Shown: in pieces, positions 9,255 to 18,382 of the stretch
Layout: every line of letters starts with the position of its first letter
How positions within the stretch are numbered: the first letter of the stretch is position 1
Origin: Neisseriaceae bacterium TC5R-5
GTDB taxonomy: Bacteria; Pseudomonadota; Gammaproteobacteria; Burkholderiales; Chromobacteriaceae
Direction: 5' to 3'
DNA length: 64,000 nucleotides
Assembly: GCA_020830965.2 (NCBI GenBank)
Contig: JACCFC020000014.1
Coordinates: 1-64,000, forward strand
The notes under the pieces: generated by a model
Database searches by the model: none
The model's input: only the letters and a program-made list of their open reading frames with translations
Told to the model about the DNA's origin: nothing
Made by a program: the position numbers and the translations under genes

Positions 9255-11531
9255 ATGAATACCTTATCGCGTCGTTTTCCGCGTCTGCTTTGGCTGAGTG
9301 CCGGTGGTTTGTTGCTTGCGCTGTTGCTAGCACTTGGCAGTCTGTTTTATCTGGTGTACCGCGACTGGCGCGATGAGCAGCAGGATAATCTGATTCAGGA
9401 GGTATTGTGGCTGGAGCAGTCCTTGCGCATGCATATGGAGAGCCATCAGGAGTGGGCGGATAACCTTAGCCGTGAGATTAGCGCGGGTAAGCTGGATAGC
9501 CAGCGCTTTGCTCAGTTGGCCAGTTTTTATCGACGCGAAAATCCGGCTTTGGTCAGCATTGAGCGAGTGGCTATCAATGGTGAGGTGTTGTGGGATCAAT
9601 ATGGTTTACGGCGCGATGGCCGAGTGTTGACTGATAGCGAGTTTGACGCGTTGTGGCGGGCGAATCGACTGCTGCAGGCTGACTACAGTGCGCCTTATCA
9701 GGTGCGTGATGGCAAATATCAATTCGATCTGGTCGTGCCTATTGTGCAGGATGGTCAGTCCCTGGGTGGGGTACGCCTGTCTTATCAGTTGGACGTGTTG
9801 CTGTTCCACCAAGTGCCATGGTGGATTGCGTCCAAGTATGCAATCAGTATTCAAAATCTGGATGGTCAGACGCTGGCCAGTAAGTTTGATGTGGCCGAGC
9901 GCCCTGGCAGCCTGTCGCATCAGACCACGTTTGATCCTCCTGGCCAGGGTTTATCGCTGCGCGCGGTCAGTTATCGCAGTGGTTTGGGCTTGACCCTGCC
10001 GGTGCTGTTTACCTTGATTGTACTGTTGGCAAGCGCACTGATCTACGCGGCCTGGCGTATTCGTCGGCATGTGCGTGAACGGGCGCAGGCCGAACAGGCA
10101 TTGGCACAAGAGGTGTCGCTGCGCCAAGCAATAGAGGACTGTATGAAAAGCGGCTTGGTGGCGCTGGGTGAGGGGGGGGAGATTCTGCGGGTTAATCGAG
10201 CCTTTTGCGATATGGTGGGATTTAGTCCTGAGCAACTGGTGGGAAGCACGCCGCCCCATCCGTTCTGGCCGGCAGATGGGCATGATAGTTTGCAGGCAGC
10301 CATAGCGGCGGTGCGCGATCAGCGTCAGCCAGCACAGGGTTTTGAATTGCGTTTCGCCCGCGATGGTGGGGCAGCCATTGAGGTGCGCTTGTACGCCACC
10401 CCCTTAGTAGAAGCCGATGGCCGGCAGCGCGGCTGGATTGCGTCTTTATTCGATATTACCGAGCCTAAACGTCAGCGCATCGCGCTGAATGCCTCACATC
10501 AGCGTTTTCTCACCGTGCTGAATGGCCTGGTGGCAGGGGTTTGTGTGATTGATGTCAGCAGCGGATTACTACTCTATGCCAACCCGGCTTTTTCCCGTCT
10601 GTGTCTGGCTGATGAGCCGGCTGGACCCTGTTGTATCCTGTTGCCCGGTTTAAGCGAGATGCCGGAACAGGATGAATATGGTCAAGAGTTCTTGGCCGAT
10701 GGCGAGCATTACTGGTTGCAACTGCATCGTCGCCGTATCGATTGGGTGAATGGTGAATCGGCCTGGCTGGCGATTCTCACCGATATCAGCGCTGATAAGG
10801 CCCGCGAAAGTCAGGAGCAGGCGCAGCAGGAGCGTTTTCAGAATACCTCACGGCTGATTGCGATGGGCGAGTTGGCTTCCAGCCTAGCGCATGAGCTCAA
10901 TCAGCCTCTTACTGCCATCAATACCTATGCTTCGGGTGTTAACCGGCGTCTGCCTGCTGAATTCAGTTTGCCGTCCGGTGTGCGCGAAGCGTTGCAAGCT
11001 ATTGCCGAACAGGCTAAACGTGCTGCTCAGATTGTCAGCAGTATCCGCGCGTTTATCAAGAAACATGAACCGCAACTAGAGCGAGTCGACCCGACCATCG
11101 TCATCTTGCGTGCAGTTAATCTGGCGGAAGCGCTTGCCAGTAAGGCGGGAGTCAGACTGCAAGTTGAGCAGGAGGCTCGCCCCTGTGTATTAGACATGGA
11201 CCCGGTGCTGATTGAGCAAGTGTTGCTCAATCTGATGAAAAACGCGATAGAAGCCATGCAGGAAGCCAATACTAAACGCGCACGTGTCAGACTGCGCACC
11301 ACTATTGGCGAAGCGTTCTGGCGAGTGGAAGTGGCTGACAATGGGCCGGGTTTATCGGCTACTACCAGGGAAAACCTGTTTACTCCGTTTTACTCAACCA
11401 AGGCCGACGGTATGGGGATAGGGTTGAATATCTGCCGCTCGATTGTTGAATTTCACCGTGGTGAATTTGGCGCCAATAGCAGTGCCGCTGGCGCTTGCGT
11501 GTTCTGGTTTACCTTGCCCTTAGTTAAATAA
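9255..11531 (+). CDS. DctS-like membrane sensor histidine kinase
   Basis: 758 residues. A membrane helix at ~8-32 and another at ~255-275 enclose a periplasmic sensor region of about 220 residues. Two PAS-like regions follow (~290-400 and ~410-515). The dimerisation/phosphorylation box is AMGELASSLAHELNQPLTAI with His at about residue 546. The ATPase has NLMKNAIEAM, DNGPGL and GMGIGLNICRSIVEFH. This layout and the GELAS.LAHELNQPL motif fit DctS/FixL-type kinases. Divergence from dctP suggests it senses external C4-dicarboxylates. The response regulator gene that normally follows is absent: 130 bases downstream an LPS gene begins. Confidence 0.88.
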   Translation: MNTLSRRFPRLLWLSAGGLLLALLLALGSLFYLVYRDWRDEQQDNLIQEVLWLEQSLRMHMESHQEWADNLSREISAGKLDSQRFAQLASFYRRENPALVSIERVAINGEVLWDQYGLRRDGRVLTDSEFDALWRANRLLQADYSAPYQVRDGKYQFDLVVPIVQDGQSLGGVRLSYQLDVLLFHQVPWWIASKYAISIQNLDGQTLASKFDVAERPGSLSHQTTFDPPGQGLSLRAVSYRSGLGLTLPVLFTLIVLLASALIYAAWRIRRHVRERAQAEQALAQEVSLRQAIEDCMKSGLVALGEGGEILRVNRAFCDMVGFSPEQLVGSTPPHPFWPADGHDSLQAAIAAVRDQRQPAQGFELRFARDGGAAIEVRLYATPLVEADGRQRGWIASLFDITEPKRQRIALNASHQRFLTVLNGLVAGVCVIDVSSGLLLYANPAFSRLCLADEPAGPCCILLPGLSEMPEQDEYGQEFLADGEHYWLQLHRRRIDWVNGESAWLAILTDISADKARESQEQAQQERFQNTSRLIAMGELASSLAHELNQPLTAINTYASGVNRRLPAEFSLPSGVREALQAIAEQAKRAAQIVSSIRAFIKKHEPQLERVDPTIVILRAVNLAEALASKAGVRLQVEQEARPCVLDMDPVLIEQVLLNLMKNAIEAMQEANTKRARVRLRTTIGEAFWRVEVADNGPGLSATTRENLFTPFYSTKADGMGIGLNICRSIVEFHRGEFGANSSAAGACVFWFTLPLVK

Positions 11532-11660
11532 GGTTTGGTGCCGAGCTTCGGCGCTACATCTGACTAGCTTAACAAAGGCTTGCCGCCAAAATAGGCAGCG
11601 CTTGTCAGAGGCTGTTAGAATGCGCGCTTTATTGTCTTAAGCTAAGCTCCGCTAGCCGGT

Positions 11661-12761
11661 ATGCCATGCGCCTCTCTCATGCTTCGTGACCCTATCGATT
11701 TAGCGACTATCCGCCGGGTATTAATTATCAAGCTGCGGCATCATGGCGATGTGCTGCTCACCTCGCCGCTGTTTACGGTACTGCAGCAACAAGCACCGCA
11801 TCTGGAGCTGGATGCGCTGGTGTATCACGACACGCGCGAGATGCTGAGCTTGCATCCAGCGATTAGCCAGTTGCACACGATAGATCGGGCGTGGAAGCAT
11901 TTGGGTGTCTGGGGGCAGGCACGGGCAGAACTATCCTTGCTGGCCAGCTTAAAGCAACGTCGCTATGACTTGGTGATAACGCTGACTGAGCATAATCGTG
12001 GTGCTTGGTTGGTACGACTATTACAACCTCGTTGGGCTGTTGGGCCGGATGGACCTTATGGCCGGTTTTTTCGGCGCAGCTTTAGCCATCGTTATCTTAC
12101 AGTGCCCGGTAATCGGCGCCATACCATCGCTGTACATTTGGATGCGTTGCGACGTATCGGTGTCCACCCCACGACAACGCAACAGTCTTTGTGCCTAGTG
12201 CCAGGGCAGAATGCCGAGGCCACCCTGGCTGCCAAGTTGGGCCGACTAGGCCTGCTGTCCAAGTCCTATATCCTGATTCATCCGACGTCGCGCTGGTCGT
12301 TTAAAAGCTGGCCTGCCGCACGCATGGCGGCGTTGATCAATGCCCTGACCGCGCGTGGCGAGCAAGTATTGCTGACGGCGGCGCCCAGTACGGAAGAGCT
12401 GGCGCTACTGGCTGAGGTACAAGCACAGCTGCAGCGCCCGGTTGCCAGTCTGGCTGGGGAGTTGAGCCTGAAGGAGCTGGCTGTGGCGATTGCGCAGGCG
12501 CGTTTATATATCGGTGTAGATTCGGTGCCGATGCACATTGCCTCAGCGATGCAAACGCCCTGCGTTGCACTGTTTGGGCCATCCGGTGATATCGAATGGG
12601 GGCCGTGGCAGGTGCCACACCGGGTAGTGAGTACGGCGGTTACCTGTCGGCCATGTGGCAATGCTGGCTGTGGTGGAGGCTGGCGTAGCGAGTGCCTGGA
12701 GCAGATTACGGTGCCGCAGGTATTGGCCGCTGTGGATAGCTTATTGGAGCAGACGCGATGA
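11661..12761 (+). CDS. waaQ: LPS heptosyltransferase III-type glycosyltransferase (GT9)
   Basis: 366 residues. IRRVLIIKLRHHGDVLLTSP near the N-terminus and the Asp-rich HTIDRAWKH stretch are characteristic of WaaQ, which adds a side heptose to the inner LPS core at the cytoplasmic face of the inner membrane. The C-terminal nucleotide-sugar site has YIGVDSVPMHIASAMQTPCVALFGPSG. The start could be the ATG at 11661 or the one at 11679 (MLRDPIDLATIRR); neither has a clear ribosome binding site, though the second fits homologous N-termini better. First gene of the LPS operon; its stop overlaps the next start by 4 bases. Confidence 0.88.
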   Translation: MPCASLMLRDPIDLATIRRVLIIKLRHHGDVLLTSPLFTVLQQQAPHLELDALVYHDTREMLSLHPAISQLHTIDRAWKHLGVWGQARAELSLLASLKQRRYDLVITLTEHNRGAWLVRLLQPRWAVGPDGPYGRFFRRSFSHRYLTVPGNRRHTIAVHLDALRRIGVHPTTTQQSLCLVPGQNAEATLAAKLGRLGLLSKSYILIHPTSRWSFKSWPAARMAALINALTARGEQVLLTAAPSTEELALLAEVQAQLQRPVASLAGELSLKELAVAIAQARLYIGVDSVPMHIASAMQTPCVALFGPSGDIEWGPWQVPHRVVSTAVTCRPCGNAGCGGGWRSECLEQITVPQVLAAVDSLLEQTR

Positions 12762-13897
12762 GCCGGCTGGCGATTGTGCGGCAGAAATACAACCCATCCG
12801 GCGGGGCGGAGCGCATTGTCAGTGCCATTCTCAAGCAGTTACAAGGCGATACACGCCTACAGACCTTATTAATTAACCGTCAGTGGGAGCAGTTGGCTGG
12901 TGTCAGCGTCTGCCAACTGAACCCTTTTTATCTGGGCAGTGTCTGGCGTGACTGGGGCTTTGCGCGCGCAGCCCGCCATGCTTGGCGTGCCTGGGGGGCT
13001 GAGCTGGTGCAGTCGCATGAGCGTATTCCGGGTTGTCATGTTTATCGGGCTGATGATGGCATGCATGCGGCCTGGCTGGCGGTGCGTGCCGAACACGCTG
13101 GCTGGCGCCAGCGACTGGCTATCGCTGCCAATCCCTATCATCACTATATGTTGCGCGCTGAACGGCTTATGTACCGCCATGCTGATTTTAAGGCGGTGAT
13201 TTGTATTTCCGAGATGGTGAAGCAGGACGCTATGCGTTATCTGGGCGTGGCTGAGCAGCGCTGTCAGGTGATTTATAACGGCATTGATACCGAGTTTTTT
13301 CATCCGCAGCCCGCTCGGGCACAGCGTCAACTGATGCGACAGCGTTATCGCATTGCCGAAGAGACGCCGCTGCTGTTATGTGTCGGCTCCGGTTTTGAAC
13401 GCAAGGGGGTTGCGCAGGCTTTGCGCGCGATTGTGCCGCATAGCGAAGTGCAGTTAGTGGTGGTGGGTGCGGATAAAAAGTTGGCGCACTACCAGCGTTT
13501 GGCTCAGCAACTTGGCTTAGCACAGCGTGTGCATTTCACCGGCGCGCAAAGCGATGTGCGTGCGTACTACGGCATGGCCGATGGTTTTATCCTGCCGACG
13601 ATTTATGAGCCTTTTGGTCTGGTGGTGGCTGAGGCCATGGCTTGTGCCTTACCGGTATTGACTAGCCACCGATGTGGGGCGGGTGAGCTATTAGTGCCCG
13701 GGCAGACCGGCTGGCTGGCTGCTGCTGCCGACACTGCTGCCTGGCAGGCAAATGTTGCCGCCTGGCTAGCGGCCCGCCAGCACTGGGCACAGATGGGCGC
13801 GCAGGCACGGCAGCGCGTCGAGGGCATGAGTGAGGCGCAGATGGTAGCGCAGATGCTGGCTTTGTATACGCGCTTATTGGCGGAGGGTGTGCAATGA
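12758..13897 (+). CDS. GT4-family glycosyltransferase, LPS core (WaaG-like)
   Basis: 379 residues of GT-B fold. The N-terminus IVRQKYNPSGGAERIV contains the acceptor-side GGAE motif. The C-terminal half has CVGSGFERKG and the nucleotide-sugar motif EPFGLVVAEAMACALPV with its two Glu residues. VQSHERIPGCHVYRADDG is typical of WaaG-like LPS core enzymes, which transfer a hexose to heptose II. Overlaps both neighbours by 4 bases (ATGA), so it is translationally coupled within the LPS operon. The exact sugar cannot be read from sequence. Confidence 0.85.
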   Translation: MSRLAIVRQKYNPSGGAERIVSAILKQLQGDTRLQTLLINRQWEQLAGVSVCQLNPFYLGSVWRDWGFARAARHAWRAWGAELVQSHERIPGCHVYRADDGMHAAWLAVRAEHAGWRQRLAIAANPYHHYMLRAERLMYRHADFKAVICISEMVKQDAMRYLGVAEQRCQVIYNGIDTEFFHPQPARAQRQLMRQRYRIAEETPLLLCVGSGFERKGVAQALRAIVPHSEVQLVVVGADKKLAHYQRLAQQLGLAQRVHFTGAQSDVRAYYGMADGFILPTIYEPFGLVVAEAMACALPVLTSHRCGAGELLVPGQTGWLAAAADTAAWQANVAAWLAARQHWAQMGAQARQRVEGMSEAQMVAQMLALYTRLLAEGVQ

Positions 13898-15048
13898 GAG
13901 CGGGGCGTTTTCCTGGCAGGTTACTGATTTTTACGGTTTTATTTTTACGCCTGTTGTGGCTTCAACGTCGACGCAAGCCTGTACCTGACAAGGTGCGGCA
14001 GGTACTGATTCTGCATCAGTTCTTGCTGGGTGACGCCTTGATGGCGACCAGTTTATTGGCCAAGGCGCGTGAACAGTTTCCACAAGCACGGATTGTATTG
14101 GCCTGCCCGCCCAGTCAGGCCGCTTTATATCAGGGCCGTCCTTACGGTATTGAGGCCCTAGCTTGGCAGCCGCGTGATTTTGCATCGATCTGGCGTTTGT
14201 TTTGCCTGCCGCCCAGTGATGTGGTGTATCTGATGGGAGAAAACCGGCTCAGCTTTCTGGCCCGTGCGCTTGGCGCACGCTGGATTGTCGGTTTTGCCGG
14301 TGAGCGGCCGGCGTATAAAAATTACTTGCTGGATGAAGCGGTGCCGTATGCGATGGAGCCGGAGTGTTGGAGTGAAACCGCCGCCCGGCTGATTGATGGC
14401 CCCATGCCGCGTGCTTTTCAGTTGGCTGACTGGACTTGGCCTGCATTAGCAGGTTTCGCATCCCCACCCGCACGCTATCTGGTGCTGCATGTGGGGGCTA
14501 GTTCCGCAACGAAGTTTTGGCCGGCTAGTCACTGGCAGCAGTTGGCGGTGCAACTGCGACAGCAGGGTTGGCATTTGGTCTGGTCTTGTGGGCCGGGCGA
14601 GCAATGGCTGATTGAGCAGGTGCGGCCACTGGTTAGCGATACTGTATTGGCCGGATGCTTGAGTTTGCTGCAGTTACGTCAATTACTGGCGGGAGCGCAA
14701 GCCTGTGTGGCGCCGGACACCGGTATTGCTCATTTGGCCAAGGTAGCCGGGGTGCCGCTGGTGATGTTGTTTGGGCCGGGGAACGCTACGTTGTTTGGTG
14801 CTGGTAGTTTTTTTGCCGCTAGTCCCTGTGTATCAGTAGGATCGACCTGGTTTCCATGTCGCAACCAGCGTAGCGTGCATCATCGCGCAGTAGATTGGGT
14901 ACAGCGTTGTGCCCGTCCTGCTGGTACGCCGCCGCAGGGTTGTGCCATCGCGCAGTGTATGCAGTCGATTGATGTTGAGATGGTGCTCGTCGCTTTATTG
15001 CCCTTGTTATCGTTTGTCCGACAAGCACCTTCTGGAATGAAGTCCTAA
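13894..15048 (+). CDS. GT9-family (heptosyltransferase-like) glycosyltransferase
   Basis: 384 residues. An N-terminal hydrophobic/basic stretch (LLIFTVLFLRLLWLQRRRK) suggests membrane association. Next comes QVLILHQFLLGDALMATSLL, the GT9 acceptor loop with the catalytic Asp in GDALMAT. The donor site is ACVAPDTGIAHLAKVAGVPLVMLFGPG. An insertion with several Cys (PCRNQRSVHH..., RCARP) near the C-terminus is unusual for WaaF/WaaC and similar to outer-core GT9 enzymes. Overlaps the gene before it by 4 bases and the next (waaL) as TAATG. Donor sugar unknown. Confidence 0.8.
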   Translation: MRAGRFPGRLLIFTVLFLRLLWLQRRRKPVPDKVRQVLILHQFLLGDALMATSLLAKAREQFPQARIVLACPPSQAALYQGRPYGIEALAWQPRDFASIWRLFCLPPSDVVYLMGENRLSFLARALGARWIVGFAGERPAYKNYLLDEAVPYAMEPECWSETAARLIDGPMPRAFQLADWTWPALAGFASPPARYLVLHVGASSATKFWPASHWQQLAVQLRQQGWHLVWSCGPGEQWLIEQVRPLVSDTVLAGCLSLLQLRQLLAGAQACVAPDTGIAHLAKVAGVPLVMLFGPGNATLFGAGSFFAASPCVSVGSTWFPCRNQRSVHHRAVDWVQRCARPAGTPPQGCAIAQCMQSIDVEMVLVALLPLLSFVRQAPSGMKS

Positions 15049-16310
15049 TGATATTCAAATCAAGTTCTGAATCTTTAGTCAATCGCTCTAAGTTAGAGTG
15101 CTTGCTACTAACCTGTGTGTTTCTGTTTTTTAGTACTGGCTTGCTGTTTAAGGGGGCCACTAATGGTTTTTTGTTTCTCATGTTTATATTTAGTTTGCCA
15201 TTGATGTGGCAGAGTGATACGCAGCGTTGGCAATGGCTGCTATTTACCGCTATTTCCGGTGTGTTTTGGCTGGTGTTGCTGCAATTGATATTTGGGATGA
15301 TCAACAGTCCCAAGGTGCTGGATGCCCCGTTACGGTTTTTGCTGGCTGCCTGCTGTCTGTTTGCTTTGAGCAAGTTATCGGCTGCACGATTGGTTTGGGC
15401 GTGTTACGGCTGCATTATTGGCGCTTTAGGGGTGATGGTATGGGGCTATGTCAGTACGCATGTGTCAGCTTATTACTGGATGGATGGTAGTCGGGCTTGG
15501 AATGGGTTCAGTAATCCGATTGCGTTTGGCTGCCTATCTTTATTGCTGGGTTTTATCAGTTTGATTTTGCCTATTCCTATTGCTTGTGCGCGTTGGAAAC
15601 CTATCATTTTTCTGTTAAAAGTATTCGCCTTTGTAGCTGCAATGGTAGCAGCTTATTATTCTGCTTCCAGAGCCATTTTATTACTGGTTATTCCTTTATT
15701 GTTTTTGGTAATACTCTATTTTTCGCAGTGGCGCATACTTTCGGCCGGTTTAAGCACAATCTTGGGGATAGGGCTATTAACACTGCTTATTATGAATACC
15801 GATAACAGGGTGCGTAACCGTATTTATGAAGGCGAGCGGGATATTGCTGTTTTTGCGCATGACCAGAACACTTCTATGGGCTTACGTTTCGAAATGTGGC
15901 AGGTGGCGGTACAAATTATTGCTGATCATCCCTTGTCTGGCGTTGGTCGATATGGCTATCAGCGTGAGGTCAGGCGACGTATTCAGTTGCAGCAAGCCCC
16001 TGCTGTGATTGCCGATGCCTGGCATCCACATAATGAGCTGTTGACCTTGGGTGTGGAGATGGGCATGCCCGGCTTGCTGGCTGCTCTGGCTTTATATCTG
16101 GTGCCAGCCTGTCTGTTTTGTTCACGTTTGCGCCGCGAGGACCCTTTGGTGCGTTTTGCTGCCACAGCAGGGGCCATGGTGGTATTTGGACATCTTGTTG
16201 TCGGTTTAATGGATAGTTATTTCTGGATTGTGTCACAGACTGCTTTTTATGGTGTGTCCGTCGTCGTATTTGCCGCCATTATTCTGTCGCAAGAAAATAA
16301 AACAGTATGA
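15048..16310 (+). CDS. waaL: O-antigen ligase-like membrane protein
   Basis: 420 residues with about 10-12 membrane helices and one larger periplasmic loop. That loop contains GLRFEMWQVAVQIIADHPLSGVGRYGY and the conserved His of WHPHNELLTLGVEMG, hallmarks of the Wzy_C/WaaL family. WaaL joins O-antigen or another undecaprenyl-linked glycan to the lipid A core on the periplasmic side. The start overlaps the previous stop as TAATG. G+C is lower than in its neighbours, common for O-antigen genes. An O-antigen polymerase is possible, but the core-operon context favours ligase. Confidence 0.8.
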   Translation: MIFKSSSESLVNRSKLECLLLTCVFLFFSTGLLFKGATNGFLFLMFIFSLPLMWQSDTQRWQWLLFTAISGVFWLVLLQLIFGMINSPKVLDAPLRFLLAACCLFALSKLSAARLVWACYGCIIGALGVMVWGYVSTHVSAYYWMDGSRAWNGFSNPIAFGCLSLLLGFISLILPIPIACARWKPIIFLLKVFAFVAAMVAAYYSASRAILLLVIPLLFLVILYFSQWRILSAGLSTILGIGLLTLLIMNTDNRVRNRIYEGERDIAVFAHDQNTSMGLRFEMWQVAVQIIADHPLSGVGRYGYQREVRRRIQLQQAPAVIADAWHPHNELLTLGVEMGMPGLLAALALYLVPACLFCSRLRREDPLVRFAATAGAMVVFGHLVVGLMDSYFWIVSQTAFYGVSVVVFAAIILSQENKTV

Positions 16311-16409
16311 GCACTTGCTTGCTTTACCAGTTGTACCTGTCTCTGTTTGAAAACTATTGTCCCAAGCTCGTTTGGGTTTGTTGTTGAATGTTTTAGAAGC
16401 TGAAAACGA

Positions 16410-17312
16410 ATGCGCGATATCGCCAATTTTAATTTCACCGAATGGCTGTCTTTGCTACCGCTGAGTGATGGTATTACGCAGTTGCGTAATGATATCTGGC
16501 AAAAATGGTACTGTTATCAGAGAACTAAACAGCAAGATAGCTTGTTGGCGACCTTAAGTGGTAGTGAGCATCTGGCGCTGGTGGTGGCGTTTGAACAGCC
16601 ATGGGCATTGGATTGGCAGTTGCGTATGGCGCAACTGCATTTGCCTGGTGTGCGGTGGGTGGTGTTTGATAATTCGCGCCGTTTAGAACTACGGCGGCAA
16701 ATTGCTGCGGTGTGTGATAGAAATGCCGTCCCTTATTTGGCATTGCCATTAAATCTGACGCGTCATGTCAATCGTTCGCATGGCATGGCGATGAGTTGGA
16801 TTTATAAAAACGTGATTGAATACATCCAACCACGTTCCTTTGCATTTATTGATCATGACATGATTCCGGTTTTGCCTAATCACTATCCTGAGCAACTGCT
16901 TACCCAGCCTCTATATGGTCTGCCTAATTCCAGCCCATGGGCGTGGCATTTGTGGGCAGGTTATTGTGCATTTAATTTTGATTTTACTAGAAATAAAAAA
17001 TTGAATTTTTTATATGATTTTTCTAATGGTCTGGATACTGGTGGTAGGAATTGGCCGGCCATTTATAGTACTGTTGATCGTACACAATTACATTTGGCCG
17101 AGCGAGTATTTCTAGAAGTTGCCGCTCCGGAACGGCAAAGTCGCCCGCTGGTGGAGATCATTGATGAGACCTGGTTTCATATTGGTAGCATTAGCTATAA
17201 CAATATTTTTCAGCAAAAGTCGGCGTTGTGCGCTTACTTGGCTCGAAGCCTGGACGAAGGAGCGTCTTGGTTGGATTTATGCCCTGATTTAGCGACGAGG
17301 TTGGCAAGCTGA
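16410..17312 (+). CDS. Putative glycosyltransferase of unassigned family in the LPS operon
   Basis: 300 residues with no signal peptide or membrane helix. VVAFEQPWALDWQLRMAQL and VRWVVFDNSRR resemble the beta-strand/diphosphate region of GT-A enzymes, and SFAFIDHDMIPVLP has a DHD that could be the metal-binding DXD motif. The aromatic-rich WAWHLWAGYCAFNFDF region may line a sugar site. It follows waaL after a 99-base gap, the only such gap in the operon, and overlaps the next gene as TGATG. Lower G+C than the flanking genes. The family is not recognised with certainty; a capping or side-branch sugar transfer is inferred. Confidence 0.6.
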   Translation: MRDIANFNFTEWLSLLPLSDGITQLRNDIWQKWYCYQRTKQQDSLLATLSGSEHLALVVAFEQPWALDWQLRMAQLHLPGVRWVVFDNSRRLELRRQIAAVCDRNAVPYLALPLNLTRHVNRSHGMAMSWIYKNVIEYIQPRSFAFIDHDMIPVLPNHYPEQLLTQPLYGLPNSSPWAWHLWAGYCAFNFDFTRNKKLNFLYDFSNGLDTGGRNWPAIYSTVDRTQLHLAERVFLEVAAPERQSRPLVEIIDETWFHIGSISYNNIFQQKSALCAYLARSLDEGASWLDLCPDLATRLAS

Positions 17313-18382
17313 TGTTTAAGCGTATTTTATTGATTCGTCGCGATAATATTGGCGACCTGGTCTGTACCACCCCCTTGATTTTGGCTTTGCGTCAGCATTT
17401 TCCCCAAGCTCAACTGGATGTGTTGGTGAATAGTTATAATGCGCCGGTTTTACAAGGGCATCCGGCGATTGATCAGTTATATGTGTACACCAAGGCCAAG
17501 CATAGGGCGGCTGGGGAGACCTTGCTGGGGGTGTATGGGCGAAGGCTGAAGCTGATGCTGACCTTACGCGTCCAGCGCTACGATTTGGTCGTCTTGGCCA
17601 ATGCTGATGGTTTACAGCGCTCACGGCGTTGGGCTCGTCAGTTGAAGGCTAAGCAGGTGCTGGGTTTCTGTGAGCCGAATGATCCTGTCGCGTCTTATAT
17701 TGATTATCCGGTTCGCTTGCCCGTTGGCACAGTGCATCAGGTCGAACAAAACATGGCCTTAATGGAGCCATTGCTGAGTTCTCCCTTAGCGATTCCCGCA
17801 TTGCAAGTCCAGGCATCGTCTGCCGCGCGACAAGTGGCACTGGCAAGCCTGCAGTCTGCCGGTTTTACGCTAGATAGGCCGGTGCTGGGTTTACATATCA
17901 GCGCACGCAAGCCAAGTCAGCGCTGGCCGATCGAGCGCTTTATTGCATTGGCACATGCGCTGGTGGAGCGCTACCCCAGTTGCCAGCTATTGCTGTTTTG
18001 GTCGCCTGGTCGGGCTGATAATCCTTTTCATCCGGGAGATGATGATAAGGCTGCGGCGATTATTCAGGCTTGTCGAGACCTACCTTTATTGGCGATGCCG
18101 TCACTGCATCTTGATGAGTTAATCGGGGGCTTGTCCTTGTTGGATTGTCTGATTTGTAGTGATGGTGGCGCGATGCACTTGGCCGCTGGTTTGGCCAAGC
18201 CCATTGTTTGTCTGTTTGGCGATAGCGATGCCGGGCATTGGCATCCTTGGGGGGTGCCTTATCAGTTGTTGCAGCCTGCTAGCCTAGATGTATCTGATGT
18301 AACAGTGGAGCAGGTGTTATTGGCTTATAGCAAGTTGCAGAGTATGCCCGCTGCTTGCGATCAAGTAGAGGTGCTCGAATGA
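17312..18382 (+). CDS. GT9-family heptosyltransferase-like protein
   Basis: 356 residues. MFKRILLIRRDNIGDLVCTTP is the classic GT9 opening with the Asp acceptor-side base (GD). GLHISARKPSQRWPIERFIAL is the central phosphate-binding stretch, and the donor loop is LICSDGGAMHLAAGLAKPIVCLFGDSD. Most similar in layout to WaaF-like and later-core GT9 enzymes. Third GT9 member of this operon, so it likely acts on a distinct heptose or hexose. Coupled to the upstream gene (TGATG) and overlapping msbA by 4 bases. Confidence 0.82.
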   Translation: MFKRILLIRRDNIGDLVCTTPLILALRQHFPQAQLDVLVNSYNAPVLQGHPAIDQLYVYTKAKHRAAGETLLGVYGRRLKLMLTLRVQRYDLVVLANADGLQRSRRWARQLKAKQVLGFCEPNDPVASYIDYPVRLPVGTVHQVEQNMALMEPLLSSPLAIPALQVQASSAARQVALASLQSAGFTLDRPVLGLHISARKPSQRWPIERFIALAHALVERYPSCQLLLFWSPGRADNPFHPGDDDKAAAIIQACRDLPLLAMPSLHLDELIGGLSLLDCLICSDGGAMHLAAGLAKPIVCLFGDSDAGHWHPWGVPYQLLQPASLDVSDVTVEQVLLAYSKLQSMPAACDQVEVLE

